From assembly GCF_030766825.1 (NCBI RefSeq), contig NZ_JASFDV010000057.1, positions 1 to 47,104 of the forward strand: DNA of 47,104 bases, given 5' to 3'. Position 1 is the first letter of the stretch, and each line of letters opens with the position of its first letter. Below are positions 1 to 8,171 of the stretch, piece after piece. Under the pieces are notes generated by a model. It was not told the origin of the DNA and did no database searches. It worked only from the letters and a program-made list of their open reading frames with translations. Position numbers and translations under genes: made by a program. This DNA is from Nocardiopsis sp. CC223A. Its GTDB lineage: Bacteria > Actinomycetota > Actinomycetes > Streptosporangiales > Streptosporangiaceae.

Positions 1-9
1 CGGGTCGAG

Positions 10-36
10 AGCCCCCTCTGTTGCAGAGGGGGCTTT
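10..36 (+). terminator. Intrinsic terminator at the left edge
   Basis: A perfect 11-bp stem (10-20 with 24-34) closes a TTG loop and is followed by a short T-rich stretch. It probably ends a transcript entering from the left. By synteny that would be the gyrA/DUF3566/tRNA-Ile side, which is not visible here. Confidence 0.75.
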
Positions 37-73
37 CCCTGTTTTGTGGGTGTTGTGTGTTGGGGGGTTGTCC

Positions 74-97
74 TGGGGGCGGCCCCCCTTTTTTTTT
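74..97 (+). terminator. Second intrinsic terminator with a 9-T tract
   Basis: A short G/C stem (GGGGG, CGG loop, CCCCC) is followed by nine consecutive T residues at 89-97. This is a textbook rho-independent signal and is striking in such GC-rich DNA. It backs up the terminator at 10-36. Confidence 0.7.
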
Positions 98-129
98 GTG
101 TGTTGTGGGGTTTCTTGTTTGTCCGGGGT

Positions 130-750
130 GCCCGGCCCCGGCCCGGGAGGTGAATCGGGGCCCTGGCCCCTGGGGGGTTGTCCGCCCGCCCGGGAAGCCC
201 GGCCACAGCCGGGAGGAGAACCGGAGTCCTTCGCGCCAGGGGGTTGTCCGCCCGACCGGGAACCCTGGCCGTAGCCGTGTCAGGTCAGTGGGGTGCCCGG
301 CCCCAGGGGGTCTTCGCGACAGAGGTGAAGGTTTCCAAAAGCTCAGCCGCTTGGAAACGGACGGGGCGCTACGCGTGGGCCCGGCCCCGGCCGCGGTCGG
401 CGCCCGGCAGCTTTGCAGACCGGTGCGTTGGGCGTACGTCCCGGGTGGTGGGGGTGTGATCGCCGGAGCCGGGTGCACGTGGAGCGTGCACACCCGCGCC
501 GCTCGGGGCGGGAGGCAATGGTCCGCCTGCAAACGGCGGGATGCTCCACGCTCGTTTGAAAGCCCGACCACAGATGCTGTAACCCAGCGGTGCCCGCCCT
601 CCGCCACCACAGGGGGGGTGAAGGGAGGTGTTCCCGCGACCGGGCTCCCGAGGGGGGTGGACCGGAGTGTTCCCGCGACCCCGGCCCCGGACCGGAAGAA
701 GAACCGCGACCCCCACGCAGGGGGGGTGTGGACCCGGGCGTGCTCGCGAC
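130..750. repeat. Left arm of a ~1.5-kb imperfect palindrome
   Basis: The reverse complement of this block recurs at about 942-1600 with small indels. Well-matched anchors are 321-341 with 1384-1404, and 561-573 with 1153-1165. The segment around 470-573 is nearly identical in both arms. The arm contains two or three copies of a ~65-bp unit (GGGGGTTGTCCGCCCG near 173 and 240). Its inner part repeats a second unit with the core GTTCCCGCGACC, near 630, 668 and, diverged, 740. All six frames are open over long distances because of the composition, but none reads like a protein. Confidence 0.8.
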
Positions 751-941
751 CGGGCTCCACAAGGGTGAACCGGCGCGGTCCCGCTCACTGAGGTGCCGGT
801 GGCGAAGGCCGTGATCCCCCTTTGTTCCGGACGCCCCCGGGCGGCCAGGGTCCGGGAACCGGGTGCGGGTCGCATCCCTTTCGGGGTGGTGGAGGCCGAC
901 GGTTCTTCCTCTCTTCCCCCGACCCCCTTCTGCGGCGGGGG

Positions 942-1600
942 GCGAGCACGCCCGGATCCACCCCTTCTGGGGTCGGGACCGCAGATGTGTCCTGCCTTCA
1001 CCCCGGCCGGCCGGGGTGTGCGGTCCTTCCTCCGGCCCGGGGCGCAGGCCGCGGGAACACTCCGGTCCACCCCCCTGGGGTACAGGTCGCGGGAACGCCT
1101 CCCTCAACCCCCCTGTGGTGGCGGAGGGCGGGCACCATCGGGGTCACCCCACCTGTGGTCGGGCTTTCAAGCGAGCGTGGAGCATCCCGCCGTTTGCAGG
1201 CGGACCATTGCCTCCCGCCCCGAGCGGTGCGGGTGTGCACGCTCCACGTGCACCCGGCTCCGGCAGTCACACCCCCACCACCCGGGACGGGCGCCCAACG
1301 ATGCTCTCCACACTCTGCCGGGCGCCGACTGCGGCCGGGGCCGGGCCCACCCGGAGCGCCCCGTCCGTTTCCAAGCGGCCGGGCTTTTGGAAACCTTCAC
1401 CTCTGTCGCGAACCCCCCCTGGGGCCGGGCACCCCACTGGCGTGACACGGCTATGGCTGAGCATTCCGGTCGGGTGAACAACCCCCTGGGGTGCAGGCTC
1501 CGGTTCGCCTTCCGGCTGGGGCCGGGGTTCCCGGTCGGGTGGGAAACCCCCGGGGCGGGGGTGGCGCGACGCCCTCCGGCAGGGGCTGAGGTTTCCGGTC
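942..1600. repeat. Right arm of the ~1.5-kb imperfect palindrome
   Basis: Inverted copy of 130-750, separated from it by a ~190-bp unique spacer (751-941). Identity between the arms is high by eye, roughly 85-90%, with the best stretch at 1153-1300. The right arm is C-rich on the plus strand and the left arm is G-rich, as expected for an inverted repeat. No coding function is supported. Confidence 0.8.
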
Positions 1601-1855
1601 GGGTACAACCCCCTGGGGCCGGGGCCACGGTTCTCTTCCCGGCTGGGGCCGGGGTTCCCGGGCGGGTGGACAACCCCCCGGGGGAGGGGGCGGCGCGACG
1701 CCCTCCGGCCCGGGGCTGAGCTTTCCGGTCGGGTGAACAACCCCCGGGGGCGAAGGAGACGCGACGCATTCCGGCTGGGGCCGGGGACTCCGGTGGGGGT
1801 AACCCCCTGGCGCCGGGCCGGGAGGATCACCGCGGCCTGCACCCCTCTGTGTCCG
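1468..1855. repeat. Six tandem copies of a ~65-bp GC-rich repeat
   Basis: The core GGTCGGGTG(A)ACAACCCCC recurs at about 1468, 1533, 1597, 1661, 1727 and 1792, a regular 64-66 bp period. Each unit also carries a diverged CCGGCTGGGGCCGGGG or GCGACGCCCTCCGGC segment. The array overlaps the outer part of the right palindrome arm and extends beyond it, so the palindrome seems to be built from this repeat family. There is no CRISPR-like repeat/spacer organisation: the whole unit repeats. Confidence 0.8.
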
Positions 1856-2517
1856 GGACGGAGGCGATGCCCACCCCGGCCCCTCGGAGTCGAAGGAGAT
1901 GATCCTCCCGCCGACCGTGGCCGGGCCCCCGAACAGACACACCCGCCACCCCCCACAGCGTTGAAAGGACACGGGCGGACACACAAGCAGCCCGACCCGG
2001 CTCGGCCCGGACCGCGCAACACGACCACCACGCCCCCACCCCCCGCGCCCAAGGCCACGGAACACCCTCCGGCCATGACCGCGGTCGAGAGGTATCCAGG
2101 GCCGGGTGGGAAGGGTGCGCGGGCCTTCACTCTCCCCGGATCGGAGCCGAGAGCACGCCCGGTTCAACCTCCCGGGGCCGGATGAAGCGGTTCGCCCGCC
2201 AGGAGGACCGGGACCCGAGACAGGCTCACCCGCACCACGCACCACGCACCACGCACCGCACACCGTGTTAAAGGGATCCGGGAAGAATCCGGGCCCTTAC
2301 CGCACGAGAACATGCCCCTCCCCCTCGACGGCTCCTCCAGGGCCTGGCCGTGCTCGGCCACGCCCGGGTACGCCCGGGCACCAGGGAGGTTCCCGTTCCA
2401 CCTCCGGGCAGCCCGTGGGACGGGTCGTCCCTCTGGAACCGTGGGCACTCCGACGAGGCGGGTGGCGGTCGAGGGACCCGCGTGGGGCGTGAAGGGTGTG
2501 CGGCTGTTGTGCGGGGG
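1856..2517. other. Non-coding stretch with short repeats only
   Basis: No convincing gene is seen. A GGGAGGATCA / TGATCCTCCC inverted pair lies at about 1820-1908. A CACCACG heptamer repeats about three times near 2232-2254. A small imperfect hairpin lies near 2270-2297. Composition changes gradually from the repeat array to ordinary DNA. Confidence 0.5.
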
Positions 2518-2613
2518 TCAGTCCTCGTCGGCTTCGGGGGTCTCGATGAGCTGCCGGAGCAGCACAGCGAAGTCCTCGTCGCTCATGGCGGACCAGTCCA
2601 CGTGCTCGTTCAT
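2518..2613 (-). CDS. 31-residue acidic peptide, unknown function
   Basis: A short frame opens with ATG at 2613, contains the phrase SDEDFAVLLRQLIETP and ends in an acidic EADED tail. It lies about 100 bp downstream of the 102-residue HTH-like gene on the same strand, so the two could be cotranscribed. The ribosome binding site is weak (GGGG about 9 bases upstream). The amphipathic middle and acidic ends resemble the small partners often found beside actinobacterial XRE regulators, but I do not recognise a family. An internal ATG at codon 10 is an alternative start. Confidence 0.4.
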   Translation of the reverse strand: MNEHVDWSAMSDEDFAVLLRQLIETPEADED

Positions 2614-2712
2614 GCTTGCGGTGTCCCCAAACTGGCCACCGATAAGCCTGCGGTACGTGAATTGGTGTGAGAAGTCTGGGTTAACTCCGCATCGTTCCAG
2701 GTCGACCCGGAC

Positions 2713-3021
2713 TCAGATACGCCGCTGGAGGGCGCTCCTGCATTCCGGGCAGCGGCAGCGCTTGTTGTACCCCGTGACGGTGCCGTGGGGAAGGGACGGG
2801 TCGCGCTGGGCGGTGAGGGTGGAGTCGAGCTGCTCCCCGAACGGCTGGAGGATCCGCGCGGTGGAGAACACCTGCTTGGGGCTGATGTCCAGCTCGGCGG
2901 CCGCCTCGTCGATGTGCTTCCCCATCCGGAGTTTCGCGATGAGGCGGGAGCGGGTGCTCGGCGGCATGTCCGCTTCGGCGTTCGCGATCAACTGCTCGAC
3001 GTCGTCGATGGGGTGGCTCAT
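2713..3021 (-). CDS. Small HTH-like protein with C-terminal CRCPECR motif
   Basis: A 102-residue protein. Residues ~20-60 look helical and HTH-like (KLRMGKHIDEAAAELDISP), and the C-terminus carries HGTVTGYNKRCRCPECR, a zinc-ribbon-like Cys pattern. The HGT-GY-CRCPxCR tail is familiar from small accessory proteins of actinobacteria and their phages; that recognition is from memory. It is transcribed divergently from the DUF5753 regulator at 3298, which suggests shared control. A DNA-binding role is inferred. Its position between the gyrA side and the DLW-39/tRNA-Ala pair marks it as an accessory insertion in a conserved neighbourhood. Confidence 0.65.
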   Translation of the reverse strand: MSHPIDDVEQLIANAEADMPPSTRSRLIAKLRMGKHIDEAAAELDISPKQVFSTARILQPFGEQLDSTLTAQRDPSLPHGTVTGYNKRCRCPECRSALQRRI

Positions 3022-3229
3022 GGGTTTCCTCTACGTGTGCGGGCGAGCCCGCCGTGGCGGGCATCTTCTGCATCGTACGCGCTTTCCGCAGTTGTGGCCC
3101 GTGGTGTCGATGGGACTGTTGTTCCCCTTGTTCTGCTTGTTCCCCCGTTCGAGGCTCTCGTCACTGTTGGTGGTGAGCGACTTTCCCTCTTAATGCATCG
3201 AATCAGCCGCTCTTTTCTAGAAACTCATT

Positions 3230-3243
3230 GCTAGATGCTAGAT
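3230..3243. promoter_or_regulatory. GCTAGAT direct repeat, candidate operator
   Basis: Two abutting GCTAGAT heptamers lie in the divergent region 55-68 bp before the regulator start at 3298. A second GCTAG pair follows the regulator gene at 4123-4135, ahead of the DLW-39 gene. Autoregulation by the DUF5753 protein is an inference. Confidence 0.35.
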
Positions 3244-3297
3244 GCCGTGTTTCGCTGATCACATACCTTCGACACTCTCCGTCATTGGAACGGTGCC

Positions 3298-4116
3298 ATG
3301 ACCAGTCCCACGGTCCGTCGTCGGCGGTTGTCCGCCGAGCTCCGCCGCCGTCGTGTTCAAGCGGGCCTGACCCTCAGTGATGTCGCCGACGAACTGGAAT
3401 GGTCGCCGGCGAAGTTGGGCCATATCGAAACGGGAATCCGCAAGTGGCCGTCGGTCATGGAGATCTCGGCGCTGCTGCGGTTGTACGGGGTCACCGGCGG
3501 GCAGCGGGAGGCGATCCTCACGCTGGTGCGCGAGTCGCGGATGCGGCCCTGGTGGACCGAGTACGAGGACGTCCTCTCCTCCGCCTACGTCGGCAACGAG
3601 GCCGGGGCGGTCACGTTGCGGGTGTACGGCGGGATCCTCGTGCCGGACCTGTTGCAGACCCCGGACTACACGGCTCTGGTGGGCCGTGCCCTCGGGTACG
3701 AGGACACGGCGGTGGAGCGGATGGTCGCCGCCTACCTCAAGCGCCAGGAGGTCCTGGAGCAGGTCCGCTACCACGCGATCGTGGAGGAGGACGCCCTCCA
3801 GCGGATCTCGGGCGACCGCGGGCTGCTGCGGGCGCAGACCACCCGGATCATCGAGGCGGCCTCCGAGCGGGTCACCGTGCAGCTGCTGCCGACCTCGGCG
3901 GGGCCGCACCCGGGGATCGCCGGCCCTTTCTCCGTGCTGGAGTTCGACGAGGACGAGGCGGACCTCGCGTACGTCGACGCCACCCAGGGAGGAACGATCG
4001 TGGAAGCGGACGAAGCGGTCGCCACCTGCAAGAAGGTCTGGGCGGAACTGACCCGGATCGCCCTGTCCCCCAAGGCAACGGCCGGGATCCTGCGGCGGAT
4101 GGCGCTCCTCACCTGA
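3298..4116 (+). CDS. XRE-family regulator with DUF5753 domain
   Basis: A 272-residue DNA-binding protein. Residues ~5-65 form an XRE helix-turn-helix (LRRRRVQAGLTLSDVADELE and SPAKLGHIETG). Residues ~80-265 are a DUF5753 region (PWWTEYEDVLSSAYVGNEA, LVPDLLQTPDYTAL, AIVEEDALQR), the arrangement of Streptomyces Scr1-like regulators. These usually sit beside a DUF397 gene, and none is present here. The start has GGAA about 10 bases upstream. The gene is divergent from the 102-residue HTH-like gene and sits between the gyrA side and the DLW-39 gene, where most relatives have no such gene, so acquisition is likely. The target genes are unknown. Confidence 0.9.
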   Translation: MTSPTVRRRRLSAELRRRRVQAGLTLSDVADELEWSPAKLGHIETGIRKWPSVMEISALLRLYGVTGGQREAILTLVRESRMRPWWTEYEDVLSSAYVGNEAGAVTLRVYGGILVPDLLQTPDYTALVGRALGYEDTAVERMVAAYLKRQEVLEQVRYHAIVEEDALQRISGDRGLLRAQTTRIIEAASERVTVQLLPTSAGPHPGIAGPFSVLEFDEDEADLAYVDATQGGTIVEADEAVATCKKVWAELTRIALSPKATAGILRRMALLT

Positions 4117-4160
4117 CGGCTTGCTAGTCTGCTAGGTGACAACCTCATAAAGTTCTCTAC

Positions 4161-4182
4161 GGAGTCCCCTGCGGGGGCTTCC
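4161..4182 (+). terminator. Hairpin downstream of the DUF5753 regulator
   Basis: A stem of about six pairs (GTCCCC, TGC loop, GGGGGC), extended by A-T pairs, lies 45 bp after the regulator stop and before the DLW-39 gene. It lacks a long T tract, so termination may be partial. Confidence 0.45.
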
Positions 4183-4214
4183 TGACGAACCGGATCAACG
4201 AAAGGGTCCAGACA

Positions 4215-4337
4215 GTGAAGAAGATCATCGTTCTGGCGCTGGTGGCCCTCGGGGCTTTCGCCATCTACCGCAAGATCCAGGCGGACCGCGCCGAGCTCGA
4301 CCTGTGGACCGAGGCCACGGCGGCCGGCGAGAACTGA
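4215..4337 (+). CDS. DLW-39 family protein
   Basis: A 40-residue protein starting with GTG at 4215, with a GAAAGGG ribosome binding site about 10 bases upstream. It has one N-terminal membrane segment (residues ~4-18) followed by YRKIQADRAELDLWTEAT, the signature that gives the DLW-39 family its name. The family is conserved across actinobacteria beside tRNA genes downstream of gyrA. Its function is unknown; a small membrane-anchored protein is likely. Its position directly before tRNA-Ala is the conserved arrangement and helps place the window near oriC. Confidence 0.85.
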   Translation: MKKIIVLALVALGAFAIYRKIQADRAELDLWTEATAAGEN

Positions 4338-4531
4338 GCCCGTTCGGCGCGGCGCGCGCCGTCCGACGCCAGTGCGCGACACGAAGACGTGGGTGGGCCG
4401 ACGTTCCCGTGGTGCGGCCCACGGCTTTGTGGCGTTCGATCCCTGACTCCACGGCCCCGCGGTCGTGAACGGGGCTACGCCCTGGTGAGGGTATGCTCTG
4501 CGTAGCGACCGGGCCTGGTGCCGGGGTGCGA

Positions 4532-4604
4532 GGGGCCATAGCTCAGCTGGCAGAGCGCCGGTTTTGCATACCGGAGGTCAGGGGTTCGACTCCCCTTGGC
4601 TCCA
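4532..4604 (+). tRNA. tRNA-Ala (anticodon TGC)
   Basis: A complete cloverleaf. The acceptor stem GGGGCCA pairs with TGGCTCC, with one G-T wobble. The D arm contains AGCTCAGCTGGCAGAGC. The anticodon stem CCGGT/ACCGG holds a loop with TGC at 4565-4567, and the T arm is GGGGTTCGACTCCCC. The discriminator is A, and CCA is not encoded. Confidence 0.97.
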
Positions 4605-4616
4605 CTCTTGAACGTG

Positions 4617-4646
4617 ACGGGGACTCCCTGCGGGGGGTCCCCGTTT
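4617..4646 (+). terminator. Terminator of tRNA-Ala
   Basis: An 8-bp perfect stem (ACGGGGAC / GTCCCCGT) with an inner G/C extension is followed by TTT, 12 bases after the tRNA end. Confidence 0.75.
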
Positions 4647-4758
4647 CGTGTTCCCCGGGGCCGGGACCGTTTTCCGGGACAGGGCCCGCTCTTCCCCGGG
4701 GGCGGATCGGGCTTTTGGCCCGATGCCCCCCGGCGGGGGCTCGAACGTGCGCGGGCCC

Positions 4759-4961
4759 GGATGGTGTCCCACCGAGTGGTGTGACTTTTCCGGCCCCGTT
4801 CCCACGGATGCGCGTCAGCGGTACCGGGCGGATCGGTGCACCGCCGCCTCCGGCGGCTTCTTCATCCCGGCCGGCGGGCCGCCGGTACGCGGTGGCCCGC
4901 CCGGCTTCGGCCGACCATCGCGATGACCCGCAAGGACGCACCCGCACGAAAATCACACCAC
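4759..4961 (+). repeat. MITE-like repeat, copy 1
   Basis: A ~203-bp element repeated in inverted orientation at 6448-6649, with only a handful of differences by eye. The core 4776-4961 starts with GTGGTGTGACTTTT and ends with AAAATCACACCAC, so it has near-perfect terminal inverted repeats of about 14 bp. Internal hairpins include GCCGCC/GGCGGC and CCGGCGGGCCGCCGG. A further 17 bp outside the left terminus is also shared with copy 2. It has no transposase or plausible reading frame, and behaves like a non-autonomous miniature element. Confidence 0.8.
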
Positions 4962-5201
4962 ACCCGGGGACGTGACCCGGGCCCGAAGCCGGGGGCGGCC
5001 GCGCCCGCGGAGCGGCCCGCCGGCCGCGGGGGCTCCCACGGGTCGTTCCGCGAGCCTCCGAGCACGGAATTTTCGATCCTCATCGGAAGTCTGGCCGGCG
5101 CCGTGCCTCTCGGTGGAGGGTGATACCGACAGGAGGCCGGACCGGCGGGTCCGCCGCCGGATCCCGATCCGGTCGGCGGGCCGACGGAAAGAGAGCCGAT
5201 C

Positions 5202-5576
5202 ATGCCGCAGTACTTCCTCACCATGCCGCACGACACCGCCGACGAGCCGACGATGGAGTCGATGAAGGAGATGGACCCCGCCGAGCTGGAGGCCGTGCTG
5301 GCCGCCGCCGACGCCGTCAACACCGAGCTCCGGGAGGCGGGCGTCCTCGTGTGCGCCGGAGGCCTGCACCCGCCCTCGACCGCGATCACCGTCGACGCGA
5401 CCGGTCCGGAGATCAGGCGCACGCCCGGCCCGTTCGTCGACGCCGCCGAGTACGTGGGCGGGTTCTGGATCATCGACGCTCCGGACGAGGAGGCCGCGCT
5501 GGGCTGGGCCGAGCGGTGCGCCTCCGCCCTGCGGGCGCGCGTCGAGGTCCGCGCCTTCCAGGAGGTCCCCGAGTAG
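5202..5576 (+). CDS. YciI-like (DGPF/YCII-related) protein
   Basis: A 124-residue alpha/beta-barrel protein. It starts MPQYFLTMPHD and contains AGVLVCAGGLHPPSTA, VGGFWIIDAPDEEAALGWAE and a C-terminal VEVRAFQEV strand, the pattern of the YCII-related/DGPF family. In actinobacteria such genes often stand beside ECF sigma factors or DHFR-like genes. The substrate is unknown. A GGAAAGAGAG ribosome binding site fixes the start. It converges with the DHFR-like gene at 5726-6262, and both lie between the two inverted MITE-like repeats, so they may have moved as one cassette. Confidence 0.85.
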   Translation: MPQYFLTMPHDTADEPTMESMKEMDPAELEAVLAAADAVNTELREAGVLVCAGGLHPPSTAITVDATGPEIRRTPGPFVDAAEYVGGFWIIDAPDEEAALGWAERCASALRARVEVRAFQEVPE

Positions 5577-5725
5577 ACCCGGGGCAACGCGCGGACGGCC
5601 CTGCGCGGCCTGCGCGGCCCGGGCGAGCCGCTGTGGCGTCGGGGGCGGTGCGCCCGCCGGCGGTCGGAGACCGTCCCGGGCCGTTGCCGTGGGCGGGTCT
5701 TCGAGCCGCCTGTTCGGCGGATCCG

Positions 5726-6262
5726 CTAGGCGCGCCGATAGGTCAGGAACAGTGTTCCCGCGGCCGATCTGGAGACGTCGGCCAGTGCCAGGCGTTCGGA
5801 GGGCGAGCCGTCCTCGAACAGCCGCCGGCCGCGGCCGGCGACGGTCGGTGCGACGACCAGTTCGAGGACGTCGACCAGCCCTGCCCGCCAGAGTGACCGG
5901 GCGAGTCGAATGCTCCCGTGGATGCCGATGTCGCCGCCCTCCTCCTGCTTGAGCCGGGCGACATGGTCGGCGGCCGGAGCGGACACGAAGGTCGATCGCT
6001 CCCACCGCCGCTCGGGGACGCCCGAACCGAACACGACCTTGTCCGTCCGGTTCACGAACGTCGCGAACGGTTCGACGTCCGATGTCGGCCAGTAGTCGAC
6101 CCAGTAGTCGTGTGTGCCGCGGCCCAGCAGCACCGTGTCCTGCCGGGCGATGACCCGGCCGAGATTGTCGAAGACCTCCCGCCCGGGGTCGGAGAACCAG
6201 TCGCCCGGCTCCTCGGCCACCCCGTCGAGCGACAGCAGTTGGTAGAGCACCACGTCTCGCAT
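5726..6262 (-). CDS. Dihydrofolate reductase family protein
   Basis: A 178-residue protein of the DHFR/RibD C-terminal superfamily. It opens with RDVVLYQLLSLDGVAEEPGDW, then shows DTVLLGRGTHDYW, NRTDKVVFGSG, GGDIGIHGSIRLARSL (nucleotide-binding Gly region) and VDVLELVVAPTVAGRGRRLFED. NADPH-dependent reductase activity is expected for the family; the natural substrate is unknown and this is not the housekeeping folate enzyme. It faces the YciI-like gene. The pairing of a YCII protein with a RibD-C reductase recurs in actinobacterial genomes, often near ECF sigma factors, though none is visible here. Confidence 0.88.
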   Translation of the reverse strand: MRDVVLYQLLSLDGVAEEPGDWFSDPGREVFDNLGRVIARQDTVLLGRGTHDYWVDYWPTSDVEPFATFVNRTDKVVFGSGVPERRWERSTFVSAPAADHVARLKQEEGGDIGIHGSIRLARSLWRAGLVDVLELVVAPTVAGRGRRLFEDGSPSERLALADVSRSAAGTLFLTYRRA

Positions 6263-6447
6263 CGGCCGGAACCCCTTCTGTTCATGTGCGCGCCGGGGCG
6301 CGGGGCGCGGTGTGAACGCCCGCCCGTCAGGGCGAGTGTCCCGGCTCGGAGCACCCGTGACAAGGGCTCTGCGTGGCGCGCCCTCCTGCGTCGGCCGATG
6401 CCCGGGGCAGCGCCTTCCCGGACCGCGGCTGGGCCACGTCCACGGGA

Positions 6448-6649
6448 GTGGTGTGATTTTGGCTCGGGTGCGTCCTTGCGGGTCATCGCGATGGTCGGCC
6501 GAAGCCGGGCGGCCAGCGCGTACCGGCGGCCCGCCGGCCGGGATGAAGAAGCCGCCGGAGGCGGCGGTGCACCGATCCGCCCGGTAACGCTGACGCGCAT
6601 CCGTGGGAACAGGGCCGGAAAAGTCACACCACTCGGTGGGACACCATCC
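6448..6649 (-). repeat. MITE-like repeat, copy 2 (inverted)
   Basis: Reverse complement of 4759-4961. The core is 6448-6632 with the same GTGGTGTGA(T/C)TTTT termini. Differences from copy 1 are a few substitutions and a one-base indel near the GTGGCCCGCC / CTGGCCGCC segment. It sits upstream of the DHFR-like gene, and with copy 1 brackets a ~1.5-kb two-gene interior. Confidence 0.8.
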
Positions 6650-7595
6650 ACGGCTGCGCGGGTTCCATGGCCGAACGGGGCGGCCCCGGTGGGCCCGGCG
6701 CCGGGGTACGGCCCACCGGTTCGGTGCGGACGCACACGGCCCGCCCGGTCGGCCGGTGACCGGGCGGGCCCACCGGCGCGGACGCGCGCGGCGACGACCG
6801 CACGACGCCGTTCGGGGCGCCGAACGGCACCCTGAGGGCCCTGGACGCCCTGGTCGGAGAGCCGCGGGCGGCCGGCCGGGCGGAGGTGGGGTCGGGGTGG
6901 CGCGTGTTCACTCAAGCCCGCCTTATCCGAATTAATCGGCATTGGAGTGTTTGGCGGATAGGCGAGAAAAGTGCGTGTTGAGAGTCCGCGTCAGGGGCGA
7001 ATGGGGGTTTTGCGTGCGCGCCGCAAGGAATCTTTTCTGTTACTGGTCGGTAGGGATGTGGTGTCCGTCGACCCCGCTCGAAATGGGTGACCTGCGGGGT
7101 TGCGGAGTGTGTGTGCCATGGCGTTCGTATAGTCCGTTCGGGGGATACCAGGGGTGAGTGGTCCGCTTCGGCGAGGTCTGTCCGGCCCGGGGCGAACGCT
7201 CGTCGGTCGGAGTGAAACCGCAGGTCATCCGGCTTGTCGTGGAATGTTGTGGGTGGAGTGTTTCGCTAGGGTCACAGTAGTCCCCTTCTCTGATGTGGTG
7301 TAACTCTCCGTGTGTGTATGATGACACTCCATCTAGGTGCAATGGTCCTACTGGGCCATATGAGAAATAGGCCAGTTGGGGTCTGTTGGTGAACTGAGAC
7401 GATCCGTAGTTTCGACACCAGCGACAACGAGGAAGACAGCGCGCCGAAACGATCGACCCCCGAAGTCGGCCCGGGCGGCCCCCCGCCCGGATACGTTCCC
7501 GTCCTCGGATTCGGCCCGTGTCCTCCTCCCCCGCCGGTGCTGTCGGCCGGCGGGTTTCCGATCACCACACATGCTGATCTTGGGAGTGGGGCAAC
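6650..7595 (+). promoter_or_regulatory. Long upstream region of the wblA-like gene
   Basis: 946 bases without a convincing gene. The left third is GC-rich and holds two strong hairpins: 6738-6750 with 6758-6770 (13-bp perfect stem), and 6807-6828 (9-bp stem, GGCG loop). From about 6905 to 7440 the DNA is clearly less GC-rich than its surroundings and rich in G/T runs, typical of a promoter and leader. Long leaders are known for actinobacterial wblA genes. No individual promoter element can be assigned with confidence. Confidence 0.45.
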
Positions 7596-7928
7596 ATGTG
7601 GAATGAGAAGATGGCGGCCCGCGCCAAATGCCGGGAGATCGACCCGGACGCCCTGTTCGTGCAGGGAGCGGCCCAGAACCGCGCCAAGCTGATCTGCCGG
7701 GGTTGCCCGGTCCGTACCCAGTGCCTCGCCGAGGCGCTGGACAGCCGTATCGAGTTCGGTGTCTGGGGAGGCATGACCGAACGCGAACGGCGGGCCCTGC
7801 TGCGTCGGCGCAAGGACGTCACCAGCTGGTACGACCTGCTGACCAGCGCTGAGCGCCGCTACGAGGAGAACCGGGGCCGCCAGGAGGCCCCCCGCGAGGA
7901 GACGGCCCCCGTCACCGCGCACCACTAG
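7596..7928 (+). CDS. wblA: WhiB-family regulator, WblA/WhiB4-like
   Basis: A 110-residue iron-sulfur transcription factor. Four cysteines (C12, C34, C37, C43) in the C-x21-C-xx-C-x5-C arrangement bind a 4Fe-4S cluster. GVWGG at 55-59 forms the turn, and the basic RERRALLRRRKD that follows is the DNA-binding tail. The phrase VQGAAQNRAK between the first two cysteines is characteristic of WblA (Streptomyces) and WhiB4 (Mycobacterium) rather than WhiB, WhiD or WblC. In Streptomyces, WblA influences development, antibiotic production and oxidative stress. The start has GGGAG about 9 bases upstream. It lies alone behind a very long upstream region. The subgroup call rests on that signature only. 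Confidence 0.85.
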   Translation: MWNEKMAARAKCREIDPDALFVQGAAQNRAKLICRGCPVRTQCLAEALDSRIEFGVWGGMTERERRALLRRRKDVTSWYDLLTSAERRYEENRGRQEAPREETAPVTAHH

Positions 7929-7935
7929 GATCACG

Positions 7936-7958
7936 GGGCCGCGGGGAGGACGCGGCCC
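7936..7958 (+). terminator. Hairpin after the wblA-like gene
   Basis: A perfect 8-bp stem (GGGCCGCG / CGCGGCCC) with a 7-base loop begins eight bases after the stop codon. It has no T tract. Confidence 0.5.
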
Positions 7959-8171
7959 GCACCGAACGCGCCGGGTGCGGCGCGGGGCCGGGGAGGGGAG
8001 AGCCCCGGCGGGGACCGGGCACGACCTGTGGTCGTGCGGAGGGACGGTGCCCACCCCCTACGAAGGTCGAGGCCCGCACCCACGAAGGTCCGCCATCGGG
8101 AGGACCGGCGGATCAGGGGAGCATCAGGGACGATCCCGATACCGAAACGCCTTTCCGTCGCGCATCATGGA

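Noticed and set aside
1468..1855. CRISPR array
   Set aside because: The regular ~65-bp period has no conserved short repeat with variable spacers; whole units repeat, and no cas gene is present.
21..2490. Several long overlapping reading frames on both strands in the repeat region
   Set aside because: They arise from extreme GC content and repeats. The translations are Gly/Pro/Arg-rich, repeat with the DNA unit, and lack ribosome binding sites or domains.
1..2500. Telomere of a linear chromosome
   Set aside because: The conserved near-oriC gene order places this region at the chromosome centre, and the palindrome lies inside the window rather than at an end.
4759..6649. Phage or ICE attachment sites flanking an island after tRNA-Ala
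   Set aside because: The repeats are inverted and have their own terminal inverted repeats; they share no sequence with the tRNA 3' end, and no integrase is present.
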